This document shows positions 1 through 8,548 of a stretch of 48,305 nt of DNA, piece by piece. Positions within the stretch are counted from its first letter, which is position 1; the number at the start of each line of letters is the position of its first letter. Origin of the DNA: Bacteroidales bacterium (GTDB lineage Bacteria; Bacteroidota; Bacteroidia; Bacteroidales; G3-4614). The DNA lies in the NCBI GenBank assembly GCA_017521245.1, contig JAFXDI010000039.1:1-48305 (forward strand), read 5' to 3'. The notes beneath the pieces were generated by a model. The model saw only the letters and a program-made list of their open reading frames with translations, was not told where the DNA came from and did not search any database. Both the position numbers and the translations under genes were made by a program.

Positions 1-105
1 GGAACAGGGCAACTCTATACAAATAATATAACATCTCCTCTCTATATTGAAGGAGATAAACTATATCACTCTAAAAACCACAATTGGGATTTAACTGCAA
101 TATAA
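1..105 (+). CDS. menC: o-Succinylbenzoate synthase, C-terminal fragment (MenC)
   Basis: The window opens inside a reading frame that gives 34 residues and then a TAA at 103-105. The visible tail begins GTGQLYTNNI and ends HNWDLTAI. From memory this resembles the C-terminus of Bacteroides MenC, an enolase-superfamily enzyme that dehydrates SHCHC to o-succinylbenzoate in menaquinone synthesis. The catalytic residues lie outside the window. The next gene, menE, starts two bases after this stop, which is typical of a tightly packed men operon and supports the call. Too little sequence is present to judge integrity. Confidence 0.7.
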   Translation, partial: GTGQLYTNNITSPLYIEGDKLYHSKNHNWDLTAI

Positions 106-107
106 AA

Positions 108-1133
108 ATGGAGTTTAAGATAAATGGTAAAATTGTACGTTCTGTTGAGGAATTATGCTCTGAGGTAACACCCGAGTTTGCAAAGTTTGTGTCGGAGTGG
201 TTCAGTGATAGCGACTATATGACAGCACAAACATCAGGTTCAACAGGCACGCCCAAAACCATACAACTCCTAAAAAACGATATGCGAGCATCTGCCCGAA
301 TGACAAATGCCTTCTTTAATATCAACCAAACCTCAACATTTCTGTTATCACTATCTCCCAACTATATAGCAGGGAAAATGATGATAGTACGTTGGTTAGA
401 GGCAGGAGCAGAGATGATTGAACAGAAACCATCATCAAACCCACTGCAACAGCCATTGCAAAGCAGAATAACCCTCTCTGCAATGGTGCCTTCGCAAGTG
501 ATAAATATATTAAACGATAGCACATCATTACAACAACTCTCAAAGATAGAGAACATCATAATAGGAGGTGCTCCGCTCGATATAGCAACCGAGAAGCAAA
601 TCTCTGAAACATCGGTAAATGCTTACGCAACCTACGGAATGACTGAAACCCTTTCGCATGTTGCATTGCGTAAGATAGGAACTGACAAAGAGTATTTTGC
701 ACTAAACGGAGTAACCTTTGAACAAGACGGCAGAGAGTGTTTGGTAATAAATGTACCACACCTGTCGGTTAAAAGATTGATAACAAACGATATAGTAACT
801 CTAACCGATAATACCCATTTCATATGGCGAGGCAGATACGATAATGTAATAAACTCGGGAGGGGTAAAGATATTTCCTGAGGAGATAGAAAAACTCATAG
901 AGCCATATATCTCACAACGCTTCTATATAATTGGCACTCCCGATACCGTTTGGGGCGAGGTCTGTACACTTGTAATAGAGGGAGAGGAGTGGAGTAATGA
1001 AAAACAACAAAACCTCTTGACGCAACTCAAAGAGCAACTACCCAAACATAAATCTCCAAAACAGATAAAATTCCTACCCCAATTTGCAGAAACCACATCG
1101 GGGAAGGTTAAGAGGGTTGTTAGTTTTAATTAG
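108..1133 (+). CDS. menE: o-Succinylbenzoate-CoA ligase (MenE), AMP-binding family
   Basis: An adenylate-forming ligase that activates o-succinylbenzoate with ATP and CoA in menaquinone synthesis. The P-loop TSGSTGTPK lies at about residues 42-50, the adenine-binding YGMTET near residue 180, and a C-terminal lid region ends in SGKVKR, whose Lys is the expected catalytic lysine of this superfamily. At 341 residues it is shorter than Bacillus MenE (about 480), which I recall as normal for Bacteroidetes. I chose the ATG at 108, directly behind the menC stop, rather than an upstream TTG at 84 that would overlap menC. The menC neighbour makes MenE much likelier than a generic acyl-CoA ligase. Confidence 0.85.
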   Translation: MEFKINGKIVRSVEELCSEVTPEFAKFVSEWFSDSDYMTAQTSGSTGTPKTIQLLKNDMRASARMTNAFFNINQTSTFLLSLSPNYIAGKMMIVRWLEAGAEMIEQKPSSNPLQQPLQSRITLSAMVPSQVINILNDSTSLQQLSKIENIIIGGAPLDIATEKQISETSVNAYATYGMTETLSHVALRKIGTDKEYFALNGVTFEQDGRECLVINVPHLSVKRLITNDIVTLTDNTHFIWRGRYDNVINSGGVKIFPEEIEKLIEPYISQRFYIIGTPDTVWGEVCTLVIEGEEWSNEKQQNLLTQLKEQLPKHKSPKQIKFLPQFAETTSGKVKRVVSFN

Positions 1134-1191
1134 GAATTAGTTCGTGGCTGTGCCACAATGAGGAATTAGGAATTTTGTAACCAAGCAAGTA

Positions 1192-1296
1192 GGGACACAC
1201 GCAAGCAAGGTAATTACAAAGTAATTAGAATTGACTAAATGTCAATTCGTGCCGAAGGTTGGAGAGCACAGTGCTCTGTGCGACGGGGGTGTGTCC
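1192..1296. repeat. Nested multi-hairpin (cloverleaf-like) intergenic element
   Basis: An outer inverted repeat, GGACACAC (1193-1200) with GTGTGTCC (1289-1296), encloses three hairpins: TAATTAC/GTAATTA (1211-1227, 3-base loop), GAATTGAC/GTCAATTC (1228-1248, 5-base loop) directly abutting it, and GCACAG/CTGTGC (1266-1281, TGCT loop). All stems are perfect. The third site can instead fold as AGAGCAC/GTGCTCT. The design resembles a small non-coding palindromic repeat unit or MITE-like remnant. No transposase or target duplication is evident, so its class is inferred. Confidence 0.5.
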
Positions 1297-1371
1297 GCCG
1301 AAAAGGGTATCAAAAGTTATCAGTTTTCAGCTATTAGCTGTCAGTTTTTAGAATAACACTCAATAATAAGC

Positions 1372-1409
1372 AAGAGGTTGTAACGTAATAGTACGCGTTG
1401 CAACCTCTT
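1372..1409 (+). terminator. Terminator-like hairpin downstream of menE
   Basis: A 14-bp stem, AAGAGGTTGTAACG (1372-1385) with CGTTGCAACCTCTT (1396-1409), has one G-T wobble and a 10-base loop, and is followed by a T-rich stretch (TTGTTTGTTT). It lies about 240 bp beyond the menE stop, so it could end the men transcript after read-through of the repeat patch. Confidence 0.5.
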
Positions 1410-1435
1410 TGTTTGTTTAATGTAAAACCCAAATT

Positions 1436-1456
1436 CTTCCCCTTATGTAGGGGAAG
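1436..1456. repeat. Short palindromic repeat CTTCCCCT/AGGGGAAG
   Basis: A perfect 8-bp inverted repeat with the 5-base loop TATGT, followed by a G-rich segment (CCCGTAGGGGGTAGGGG). It has no T-tract on either strand, so a dispersed intergenic repeat is a better description than a terminator. Confidence 0.4.
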
Positions 1457-1528
1457 TACCCGTAGGGGGTAGGGGTATTAATTGCCAGTTTTTAGTTGTG
1501 GCGTTACGCACACCTTAGTCGTTAGCTA

Positions 1529-1562
1529 AAACGGAGTTGCATTTTTTGAAGCAACTCCGTTT
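1529..1562. terminator. Bidirectional terminator-like hairpin beyond glnN
   Basis: A perfect 12-bp stem, AAACGGAGTTGC (1529-1540) with GCAACTCCGTTT (1551-1562), with a 10-base loop. It sits 62 bp past the glnN stop (minus strand) and ends in short T-runs on both strands, so it probably terminates glnN. Confidence 0.55.
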
Positions 1563-1586
1563 CTCTTATAAAACCAATTAGTCTAA

Positions 1587-1604
1587 TTAGTCCAATTGGA
1601 CTAA
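1587..1604. repeat. 18-bp perfect palindrome
   Basis: TTAGTCCAATTGGACTAA is self-complementary over 18 bp and lies just beyond the glnN stop. A second TAATTAG-type copy lies immediately to its left. It could be an operator-like site or another unit of the surrounding repeat patch; its position after a gene end favours the latter. Confidence 0.35.
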
Positions 1605-1623
1605 TATATCTAAAAACTAATAA

Positions 1624-3810
1624 CTATCTAATAAACAATAACTCTCTATATTTAGGCAAAGTCCACATCTTGTCATCAACAACAAGTTCAAGACGGTCGA
1701 TGTGTGCTCTGATTTTTTGGAAATAGGGAGCAACCGTATCGTGATAAGCAATTGCTCGTTCACGCATATCCTCAATTGTGTTAGCCTCTTTACGTGCGGC
1801 AATCATATCATCAACCAATCCCTTGATAGCCTCAATACGAGTACCTATATCTTCAATGGTAGTTAACTCCTTTCCGCAAAGGCTATCGGCTTTGTCGGGG
1901 AATAGAAGTTTAAGTTTATAAGCATTCTCAATAAGTTCGCTTTGATATTTGGTTGATGTAGGAATAACGTGGTTTTTAGCCAAGTCGCCAAGAACACGAG
2001 CCTCAATCTGAATTTTCTTTGTGTAGGTCTCCCACTTAACCTCGTTACGAGCCTCCAACTCTTTTTTAGTCATAACACCAACCGAAGAGAACATATCTAT
2101 TGTAGCATCGGCGAGGTAGTTATCAAAAATAAGAGGAACACTTGTCTCGCAATCCAATCCTCTGCGTTTAGCCTCTTGTTTCCACTCATCACTATATCCG
2201 TTACCATCAAAGCATATATCCATACTCTCCTTAACATACTCTCCAAGAACTGCAAGAATAGCATTTTGTTTATCTATGCCCATTGCAATCTTTTCATCAA
2301 CATCGTGTTTAAACTCAGTAAGTTGTTTTGCAACTGCCGAGTTTAATGCAATCATTGCCGAAGCACAGTTTGCCTCTGCACCTATTGCTCTGAACTCAAA
2401 TCTGTTACCGGTAAATGCAAATGGCGAAGTTCTGTTGCGGTCGGTATTGTCAATCAGCAATTCGGGGATTTGAGGAATATCCAAATTTACACCCTGTTTT
2501 GAAGATGCTTCTAAATTATCCAAATCCTCGCTACCAATATGTTGTAGCACCTGTGTAAGGTGAGAGCCAAGGAATATAGATATAATAGCGGGTGGAGCCT
2601 CAGCAGCACCCAAACGGTGAGCATTGGTAGCCGAAGATATACTTGCTTTAAGCAATCCGTTATATTTGTAAACCGCCTTAATAACATTGACAATAAATGT
2701 AATAAAGCGAAGGTTTTCATTCTTTGATTTACCGGGCGACATAAGCATTATGCCGTTGTCTGTACCAAGCGACCAGTTGTTATGCTTGCCCGAGCCGTTA
2801 ACACCCTTGAAAGGTTTCTCATGAAGCAGTACCCTGAATCCATGATTACGGGCAACCTTACGCATTGTTGCCATCATTAACAGGTTGTGGTCGTTTGCAA
2901 GGTTGCACTCCTCAAAAATAGGAGCAAACTCAAATTGATTTGGGGCAGCCTCGTTATGGCGTGTCTTTAGAGGAATGCCAAGTTTAAGACACTCAATCTC
3001 AACCTCCTTCATAAACTCAATAACACGCGATGGGATAGCACCAAAGTAGTGGTCATCAAGTTGTTGGTTTTTTGAACTCTCATGTCCCATAAGAGTACGC
3101 CCTGTCAATAGCAAGTCGGGGCGAGCGGCATACAGTCCTTCATCAACCAAAAAATACTCTTGCTCCCAACCAAGGTAAGCAATAACCTTTTTAACTTCAG
3201 GATTAAAATATTTACATACCTCAACAGCCGCTTTGTCCACTGCGTGAAGAGCCTTTAAAAGAGGAGCCTTATAATCAAGCGACTCTCCTGTATATGCAAT
3301 AAACACTGTTGGAATACACAACGTATCATCAACAATAAAAGCAGGAGAAGAGGGGTCCCAAGCCGAATAACCACGAGCCTCAAAGGTATTTCTGATGCCA
3401 CCATTTGGGAAACTCGAAGCGTCTGGCTCTTGTTGGATAAGTAGCTTACCACTCAAACGTTCAAGCATATTGCCCTCACTGTCCAGCTCCACAAAGGCAT
3501 CGTGTTTCTCGGCAGTACCTTCTGTTAATGGGTGAAACCAGTGAGTGTAGTGTGTAGCACCCATACTGATAGCCCACTTTTTCATACCCTCAGCCACAGC
3601 ATCGGCAATATCTCTGTTAATGGGTTTGTTGTTGTCTATTGAGTTAGTAAGATTTTCATAAATATCTTTTGGCAAAAATTGTTGCATTTTTGCACGATTG
3701 AAAACATATTTTCCGAAATATTCCGAAGGTCTCTCCTCTGGGAGTTTGACCTCAACAGGGCGTTTTAAGAACGCATTTTCAATAACTCTAAATCTTAAAG
3801 ATGTTGGCAT
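1624..3810 (-). CDS. glnN: Glutamine synthetase type III (GlnN)
   Basis: ATP-dependent glutamate-ammonia ligase of the large GSIII class, the cytoplasmic ammonium-assimilating enzyme common in Bacteroidetes. The protein is about 728 residues, the usual GSIII size. It shows GSIII-type segments such as THYTHWFHPLTEGTAEKHD near the N-terminus, then GSGKHNNWS and ATNAHRLGA in the catalytic core, and a long C-terminal helical region. The frame is open up to 3867, but the ATG at 3810 (MPTSLRFRVI) is preferred: a promoter -7 box lies at 3838-3845, so an earlier start would fall in or upstream of the promoter. It is transcribed alone, divergently from carB. Confidence 0.93.
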   Translation of the reverse strand: MPTSLRFRVIENAFLKRPVEVKLPEERPSEYFGKYVFNRAKMQQFLPKDIYENLTNSIDNNKPINRDIADAVAEGMKKWAISMGATHYTHWFHPLTEGTAEKHDAFVELDSEGNMLERLSGKLLIQQEPDASSFPNGGIRNTFEARGYSAWDPSSPAFIVDDTLCIPTVFIAYTGESLDYKAPLLKALHAVDKAAVEVCKYFNPEVKKVIAYLGWEQEYFLVDEGLYAARPDLLLTGRTLMGHESSKNQQLDDHYFGAIPSRVIEFMKEVEIECLKLGIPLKTRHNEAAPNQFEFAPIFEECNLANDHNLLMMATMRKVARNHGFRVLLHEKPFKGVNGSGKHNNWSLGTDNGIMLMSPGKSKNENLRFITFIVNVIKAVYKYNGLLKASISSATNAHRLGAAEAPPAIISIFLGSHLTQVLQHIGSEDLDNLEASSKQGVNLDIPQIPELLIDNTDRNRTSPFAFTGNRFEFRAIGAEANCASAMIALNSAVAKQLTEFKHDVDEKIAMGIDKQNAILAVLGEYVKESMDICFDGNGYSDEWKQEAKRRGLDCETSVPLIFDNYLADATIDMFSSVGVMTKKELEARNEVKWETYTKKIQIEARVLGDLAKNHVIPTSTKYQSELIENAYKLKLLFPDKADSLCGKELTTIEDIGTRIEAIKGLVDDMIAARKEANTIEDMRERAIAYHDTVAPYFQKIRAHIDRLELVVDDKMWTLPKYRELLFIR

Positions 3811-3837
3811 ACCTTTATCTCTTAATTTTGGAAACGA

Positions 3838-3867
3838 CAAAGGTAAAAAAAAGAGTTCTAATATCAA
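3838..3867 (-). promoter_or_regulatory. Bacteroidetes-type promoter of glnN
   Basis: On the minus strand TTG (3867-3865), a 19-bp spacer and TACCTTTG (3845-3838) match the known Bacteroides -33/-7 pattern (TTTG, 19-21 bp, TAnnTTTG). Transcription would start near 3831, leaving a leader of about 20 bases before the ATG at 3810. Confidence 0.65.
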
Positions 3868-3956
3868 TAAAGATAAACCATAAAACTTACAATTTTTTAA
3901 TAAACTTTTGCTGAAAAAAAATAACTATAAAAAAAGTAGAAAAAGATAGTGAATAA

Positions 3957-3989
3957 TTGAAATTATATCGTAGAATATTTTTATCTTTG
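3957..3989 (+). promoter_or_regulatory. Bacteroidetes-type promoter of carB
   Basis: TTG (3957-3959), a 22-bp spacer and TATCTTTG (3982-3989) match the -33/-7 pattern with a slightly long spacer. The predicted leader is about 50 bases. I see no obvious PyrR-type attenuator in it. Confidence 0.55.
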
Positions 3990-4045
3990 CAGTTGGTATA
4001 AAAGTACCGTAAATCAAAGATAAACGTTAGAAAAAATATTTACCT

Positions 4046-7000
4046 ATGGAGATGAAAATGAAAAAAGTATTGTTGCTTGGCTCAGGAGCATTAAAGATTG
4101 GGCAAGCTGGTGAGTTCGATTACTCTGGCTCACAAGCATTAAAAGCATTAAGAGAAGAGGGAATATCAACAGTTTTGATAAACCCAAATATTGCAACTAT
4201 ACAAACTTCAGAGGGTGTAGCAGACAAAGTATATTTCCTACCCATCACTCCTCATTTTGTAGAGAAGGTAATTCAAAAAGAGCGTCCCGATGGAATTCTT
4301 CTTGCATTTGGTGGTCAAACAGCTCTAAACTGCGGAACAGAGTTATACCTTAACGGAACACTTGAGAAATACGGAGTAAAAGTATTAGGAACATCGGTTG
4401 AGGCAATTATGATTACCGAAGACCGCGACCTGTTTGTTAAAAAACTTGATGAAATATCAGCAAAAACTCCAGTATCACAAGCGGTGGAGACAATGGAAGA
4501 TGCAATTGAGGTTGCACACCGTATAGGTTTCCCGGTAATGGTACGTTCGGCATACGCCCTTGGAGGTTTAGGCTCAGGTATATGTAACAACGATGAAGAG
4601 TTCAAAACTCTATGCGATAGCGCACTTGCACACTCAAAACAAATTCTTGTTGAGGAGTCGTTGAAAGGATGGAAAGAGATAGAGTTTGAGGTAATACGCG
4701 ACAAGAACGACCACTGTTTCACCGTAGTACCAATGGAGAACTTTGACCCACTTGGTATTCACACAGGAGAGAGTATCGTTGTAGCACCTATCGTATCTCT
4801 TACACAAGAGCAGATAACAATGTTGCAAGAAATTGCAAAGAAAGTTGTTCGCCATATTGGTATAGTAGGAGAGTGTAACATACAATACGCATTTAATGCA
4901 GAAACAAACGACTATCGTATCATTGAGATTAATGCACGTTTAAGTCGTAGTTCAGCATTGGCATCAAAAGCATCAGGTTATCCTTTGGCATTTGTAGCAG
5001 CAAAATTGGCATTAGGTTACTCACTTGACCAAATCGGTGAAATGGGAACACCTAACTCAGCATATGTAGCACCTTCAGTTGATTATATGATTGTTAAGAT
5101 ACCTCGTTGGGACTTGACAAAATTTGCAGGTGTTGATCGTGAGATTGGCTCATCAATGAAATCAGTTGGAGAGATAATGTCAATAGGTAAAAGTTTTGAG
5201 GAGATAATCCAAAAAGGACTTCGTATGATAGGACAGGGAATGCACGGATTTGTAGGAAATCGTGACATCTCTTTTGATGATTTGGATTACGCTCTTTCTC
5301 ACCCAACAGATATGCGTATCTTTGCCATTGCAAAAGCATTTGAGGAGGGATATACAGTAGAACGTATCGAGGAGTTGACAAAAATAGATCCTTGGTTCTT
5401 GAACTGCTTGAAGAATATTACAGACTTTACTCTTGTATTAAAGAAATACAATCGTATTGAGGATCTTCCGTCAGACGTATTGGCAGAGGCAAAACGTTTA
5501 GGATTTAGCGACTTCCAGATAGCACGTTACGTTGAGAATCCCGAAGGAAACTTTGAGCCGGAACTGATACGTGTTCGCGAACATCGTAAAAACTTAAACA
5601 TTACACCAAAAGTTTGCCGTATAAACACAGTAGCATCAGAGTACCCCGATTTGACAAATTATCTATATTTAACCTACGGAGCAGAAGCACACCAAATCCC
5701 ATACGACTACAACTCAGGTAAAAACATTGTAGTACTTGGTTCAGGAGCATACCGCATTGGTAGTTCAGTAGAGTTTGACTGGTGTTCAGTAAATGCTATC
5801 AATACATGTCGTAAATTGGGTTACAAATCAATAATGATCAACTACAACCCTGAGACAGTATCAACAGACTACGATATGTGTGATAAACTTTACTTTGATG
5901 AGTTAAGTTTTGAGCGTGTATTAGATATTATTGACCTTGAAACACCACGTGGAGTGATTGTATCAGTGGGAGGACAAATCCCCAACAACTTGGCAATGAA
6001 GTTGTATCGTCGCCATGTACCGGTATTGGGAACATCACCAATCTCAATTGACCGTGCTGAGAACCGTCACAAATTCTCTGCAATGCTCGATACATTGGGT
6101 ATTGACCAACCACGTTGGAAGGAGTTGACAAGTTTTGATGATATTGACAAGTTTGTTGAGGAGGTAGGATTCCCCGTATTGATTCGTCCAAGTTATGTAC
6201 TATCAGGAGCAGCAATGAATGTTTGCTACGACCACGAATCAATGTACGAGTTCCTTGGAGCAGCAGCAAAAGTATCAAAAGAGTTCCCCGTTGTAGTATC
6301 AGAGTTCTTGCAAAATGCAAAAGAGATAGAGTTTGATGCAGTAGCACGTAACGGAGAGGTTATAGAGTATGCAATATCAGAGCATATTGAGTTTGCAGGA
6401 GTACACTCAGGAGATGCAACGCTTGTTTTCCCAGCTCAAAAAATATATATGGAGACAGTGCGCCGCATCAAACGTATAAGCAAGAAGATTGCAAAAGAGT
6501 TGAATATCTCAGGCCCATTCAATATTCAATACTTGGCTAAGAACAACGATGTTAAGGTAATTGAGTGTAACTTACGTGCATCACGTAGTTTCCCATTTGT
6601 TTCAAAAATCTTGAAACGCAACTTCATCGAAACTGCAACACGTATAATGTTAGGAGAGCCAGTTGAAAAAGCAGATTCTTCAACATTTGATATAGATTAC
6701 ATTGGAATTAAAGCATCTCAATTCTCATTTGCACGTCTTCACAAAGCAGACCCAGTATTAGGTGTAGATATGTCATCAACAGGAGAGGTTGGATGTATAG
6801 GTGCTGATTTTGATGAAGCGTTGTTAAATGCTATGATTTCAGTAGGATATCGTATTCCTGATAAATCAAAAGCAGTATTAGTATCGTCAGGCGATGCACG
6901 TGGTAAAGTTGATTTGTTAGACTCTTGCAAAGTTTTATCAGAGAGTGGATACAAACTATATGCAACCGAAGGTACAGCAGCATTCTTGAACTCAAACGGA

Positions 7001-7264
7001 ATAAATGCACATCCAGTATGTTGGCCCGATGAAGAGGGAGAAAATATTCTTGACCTTCTTTCAAGCCACGCAATAGATTTGGTTGTAAATATACCAAAGA
7101 ATCATACTAAACGAGAGTTGACAAACGGATACCGCATACGCCGTTCAGCAATAGACCACAACATACCATTGCTAACAAATGCACGTCTTGCTACAGCATA
7201 TATCAATGCCTTTATTAACAAACCAATAGAAGATATAGGAATACTTGCTTGGGACGAGTATTAA
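4046..7264 (+). CDS. carB: Carbamoyl-phosphate synthase large subunit (CarB)
   Basis: Synthetase subunit that makes carbamoyl phosphate from bicarbonate, ATP and ammonia supplied by the CarA glutaminase, feeding pyrimidine and arginine synthesis. The two-fold duplicated ATP-grasp architecture is clear: LLLGSGALKIGQAGEFDYSG opens the first half and VVLGSGAYRIGSSVEFD the second (near residue 560). A C-terminal MGS-type regulatory domain follows (about 940-1072, starting AVLVSSGD). The 1,072 residues match the family. carA is not adjacent: menE/glnN lie to the left and a terminator to the right, so CarB is expressed from its own promoter. The second ATG codons at residues 3 and 5 are alternative starts (MKMKK or MKK). 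Confidence 0.95.
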   Translation: MEMKMKKVLLLGSGALKIGQAGEFDYSGSQALKALREEGISTVLINPNIATIQTSEGVADKVYFLPITPHFVEKVIQKERPDGILLAFGGQTALNCGTELYLNGTLEKYGVKVLGTSVEAIMITEDRDLFVKKLDEISAKTPVSQAVETMEDAIEVAHRIGFPVMVRSAYALGGLGSGICNNDEEFKTLCDSALAHSKQILVEESLKGWKEIEFEVIRDKNDHCFTVVPMENFDPLGIHTGESIVVAPIVSLTQEQITMLQEIAKKVVRHIGIVGECNIQYAFNAETNDYRIIEINARLSRSSALASKASGYPLAFVAAKLALGYSLDQIGEMGTPNSAYVAPSVDYMIVKIPRWDLTKFAGVDREIGSSMKSVGEIMSIGKSFEEIIQKGLRMIGQGMHGFVGNRDISFDDLDYALSHPTDMRIFAIAKAFEEGYTVERIEELTKIDPWFLNCLKNITDFTLVLKKYNRIEDLPSDVLAEAKRLGFSDFQIARYVENPEGNFEPELIRVREHRKNLNITPKVCRINTVASEYPDLTNYLYLTYGAEAHQIPYDYNSGKNIVVLGSGAYRIGSSVEFDWCSVNAINTCRKLGYKSIMINYNPETVSTDYDMCDKLYFDELSFERVLDIIDLETPRGVIVSVGGQIPNNLAMKLYRRHVPVLGTSPISIDRAENRHKFSAMLDTLGIDQPRWKELTSFDDIDKFVEEVGFPVLIRPSYVLSGAAMNVCYDHESMYEFLGAAAKVSKEFPVVVSEFLQNAKEIEFDAVARNGEVIEYAISEHIEFAGVHSGDATLVFPAQKIYMETVRRIKRISKKIAKELNISGPFNIQYLAKNNDVKVIECNLRASRSFPFVSKILKRNFIETATRIMLGEPVEKADSSTFDIDYIGIKASQFSFARLHKADPVLGVDMSSTGEVGCIGADFDEALLNAMISVGYRIPDKSKAVLVSSGDARGKVDLLDSCKVLSESGYKLYATEGTAAFLNSNGINAHPVCWPDEEGENILDLLSSHAIDLVVNIPKNHTKRELTNGYRIRRSAIDHNIPLLTNARLATAYINAFINKPIEDIGILAWDEY

Positions 7265-7354
7265 TGGAAAACTAACGATATAAGGAGACTGCGATAATGC
7301 AGAGGATAAAATTTATAACGAAATAATAAATTAAGACCATTCCTCTTTATATAG

Positions 7355-7397
7355 AATCCCTTTTTGAACTTTACTAAGTTTCAAAAAGGGATTTTTA
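7355..7397 (+). terminator. Rho-independent terminator after carB
   Basis: AATCCCTTTTTGAA (7355-7368) pairs perfectly with TTCAAAAAGGGATT (7380-7393), followed by TTT. It lies between convergent carB and the glycosyltransferase gene and can serve both strands. Confidence 0.8.
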
Positions 7398-7442
7398 TGT
7401 TACGATATTTAATCTATTATATTCTCTGATAGATTTACTTTT

Positions 7443-8513
7443 TTATGAATTAACTCTCTCTGAATAAAGTTTATCAAAGATATTAGATATGTAATTGGTA
7501 TAATCTTCTACACTAAAATTTTCTATAATATGTTTCTGTGATTCGCTTTTTAAGGAATTTAGTTTACTATTATTATTTTTCAAATCTTTTATTTTATCAG
7601 CCAATTCTTTAGAGTTACCTGCAGGAACCAATATACCGCATTGGGGAGATATTAAGTCTCTTGCTCCAGGTATATCTGTAACTATGCAAGGTACAGAGCA
7701 AGCGAGGGCTTCTCTGACTACTCTTGGAGAAGCGTCTCTTAATGAAGGCAAGACAAATAAATCTTTATTTTTTATATAACTAATAGCATTAGAACGAGGA
7801 CCCATAAAATGAATATTATTATTCATCTTGCTGTTATTTGCCATATTAAAGTCTTCATCACTATAATCTCCTATAATGGTTAGATGAATATCTTTGTCAT
7901 TTAATAAAATCATTGCCTCAATTAGGTAGCTTAACCCTTTGAATGGTCTACCTTTTGTGTTTCCAACATATACCAATTTGAATGAATTTTCAGGAAGATT
8001 TTCATCTGTTACATCGTTATCCGTCTTAATCCATTCAATCATATATGGTTTTGACCTGAATGATAGTTTTTTCTTTGAAATATATTTGGATAAAGACTGC
8101 ATTATGTCTTCTGTTTCACATATTACATAATCAACGCGAGGGTTTAGAATACCCATGTAGTATGTAGGATCAGTTAGTCTGATTTTATGTTGAGTTCCTC
8201 TATATGCTACATTTATAGTTTTTGTTCCAATTGTTGCAAATAAAGCATTAGACAAACCAGAGCTACCAGCTGAAAATATAATGTCGATATTATTTTCTTT
8301 TACAATTCTTCTGATATCCTTAATAGAACTCCACGTAAACTTAGATTTTATTCTGTTCATAAATAGTTTAATGCAGTTCCCTTCAATTTTATGAAATGAA
8401 TCTTCATCTTTAGGAATAGCAATAAATATATTATATTTTTTATTTAATGATAAAGTGTTGAAAATATTTAGCATTATGGGGTCCACTTCCCTATGGGTAA
8501 TTAAAATGTTCAT
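7443..8513 (-). CDS. Glycosyltransferase family 4-like (GT-B fold)
   Basis: Transfers a sugar from a nucleotide donor, probably onto a surface glycan or lipid. The 356 residues show the GT4 C-terminal donor-binding half: KLVYVGNTKGRPFKGLSYLI near 195, HFMGPRSNA near 235, then LPSLRDASPRVVREALACSV and PGARDLI near 265-300, which hold the E-x7-E type donor contact region. The N-terminal half is degenerate but has the expected Rossmann-like pattern (IIFSAGSSGLSNAL). The HAD phosphatase gene ends 35 bp upstream on the same strand, so the two are probably co-transcribed. The gene is more AT-rich and more Asn/Lys-rich than carB, as is common for surface-glycan genes. Donor and acceptor cannot be read from sequence. 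Confidence 0.85.
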   Translation of the reverse strand: MNILITHREVDPIMLNIFNTLSLNKKYNIFIAIPKDEDSFHKIEGNCIKLFMNRIKSKFTWSSIKDIRRIVKENNIDIIFSAGSSGLSNALFATIGTKTINVAYRGTQHKIRLTDPTYYMGILNPRVDYVICETEDIMQSLSKYISKKKLSFRSKPYMIEWIKTDNDVTDENLPENSFKLVYVGNTKGRPFKGLSYLIEAMILLNDKDIHLTIIGDYSDEDFNMANNSKMNNNIHFMGPRSNAISYIKNKDLFVLPSLRDASPRVVREALACSVPCIVTDIPGARDLISPQCGILVPAGNSKELADKIKDLKNNNSKLNSLKSESQKHIIENFSVEDYTNYISNIFDKLYSERVNS

Positions 8514-8548
8514 AGTTAAAAAATTTTATACTATTAATTTGTTAACGT

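Larger units (their letters stand above)
1134..1623. other. 490-bp non-coding patch rich in inverted repeats
   Basis: No convincing reading frame lies between the convergent ends of menE and glnN. The stretch holds a small GTGGC/GCCAC hairpin flanked by two copies of AGGAATTAG (1132-1140 and 1161-1169), a nested multi-hairpin unit (1192-1296), AT-rich copies of a TCAGTTTTTAG-like motif (near 1340 and 1485), two terminator-like stems, a CTTCCCCT/AGGGGAAG stem and an 18-bp palindrome. This density suggests accumulated dispersed repeat sequence between two operon ends rather than a gene. Confidence 0.7.

Noticed and set aside
84..107. TTG start for menE upstream of the ATG at 108
   Set aside because: It would overlap the menC tail, whose frame reads cleanly to a stop at 105; the ATG two bases later is the natural start.
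1969..2346. Open frame on the plus strand inside glnN (125 residues)
   Set aside because: It lies antisense within the strongly conserved glnN coding frame and has no domain features; a shadow frame.
7297..7326. Nine-codon mini-ORF with an AAGGAG site after carB
   Set aside because: Too short to support, and it sits just ahead of the carB terminator. The good ribosome-site match is probably chance.
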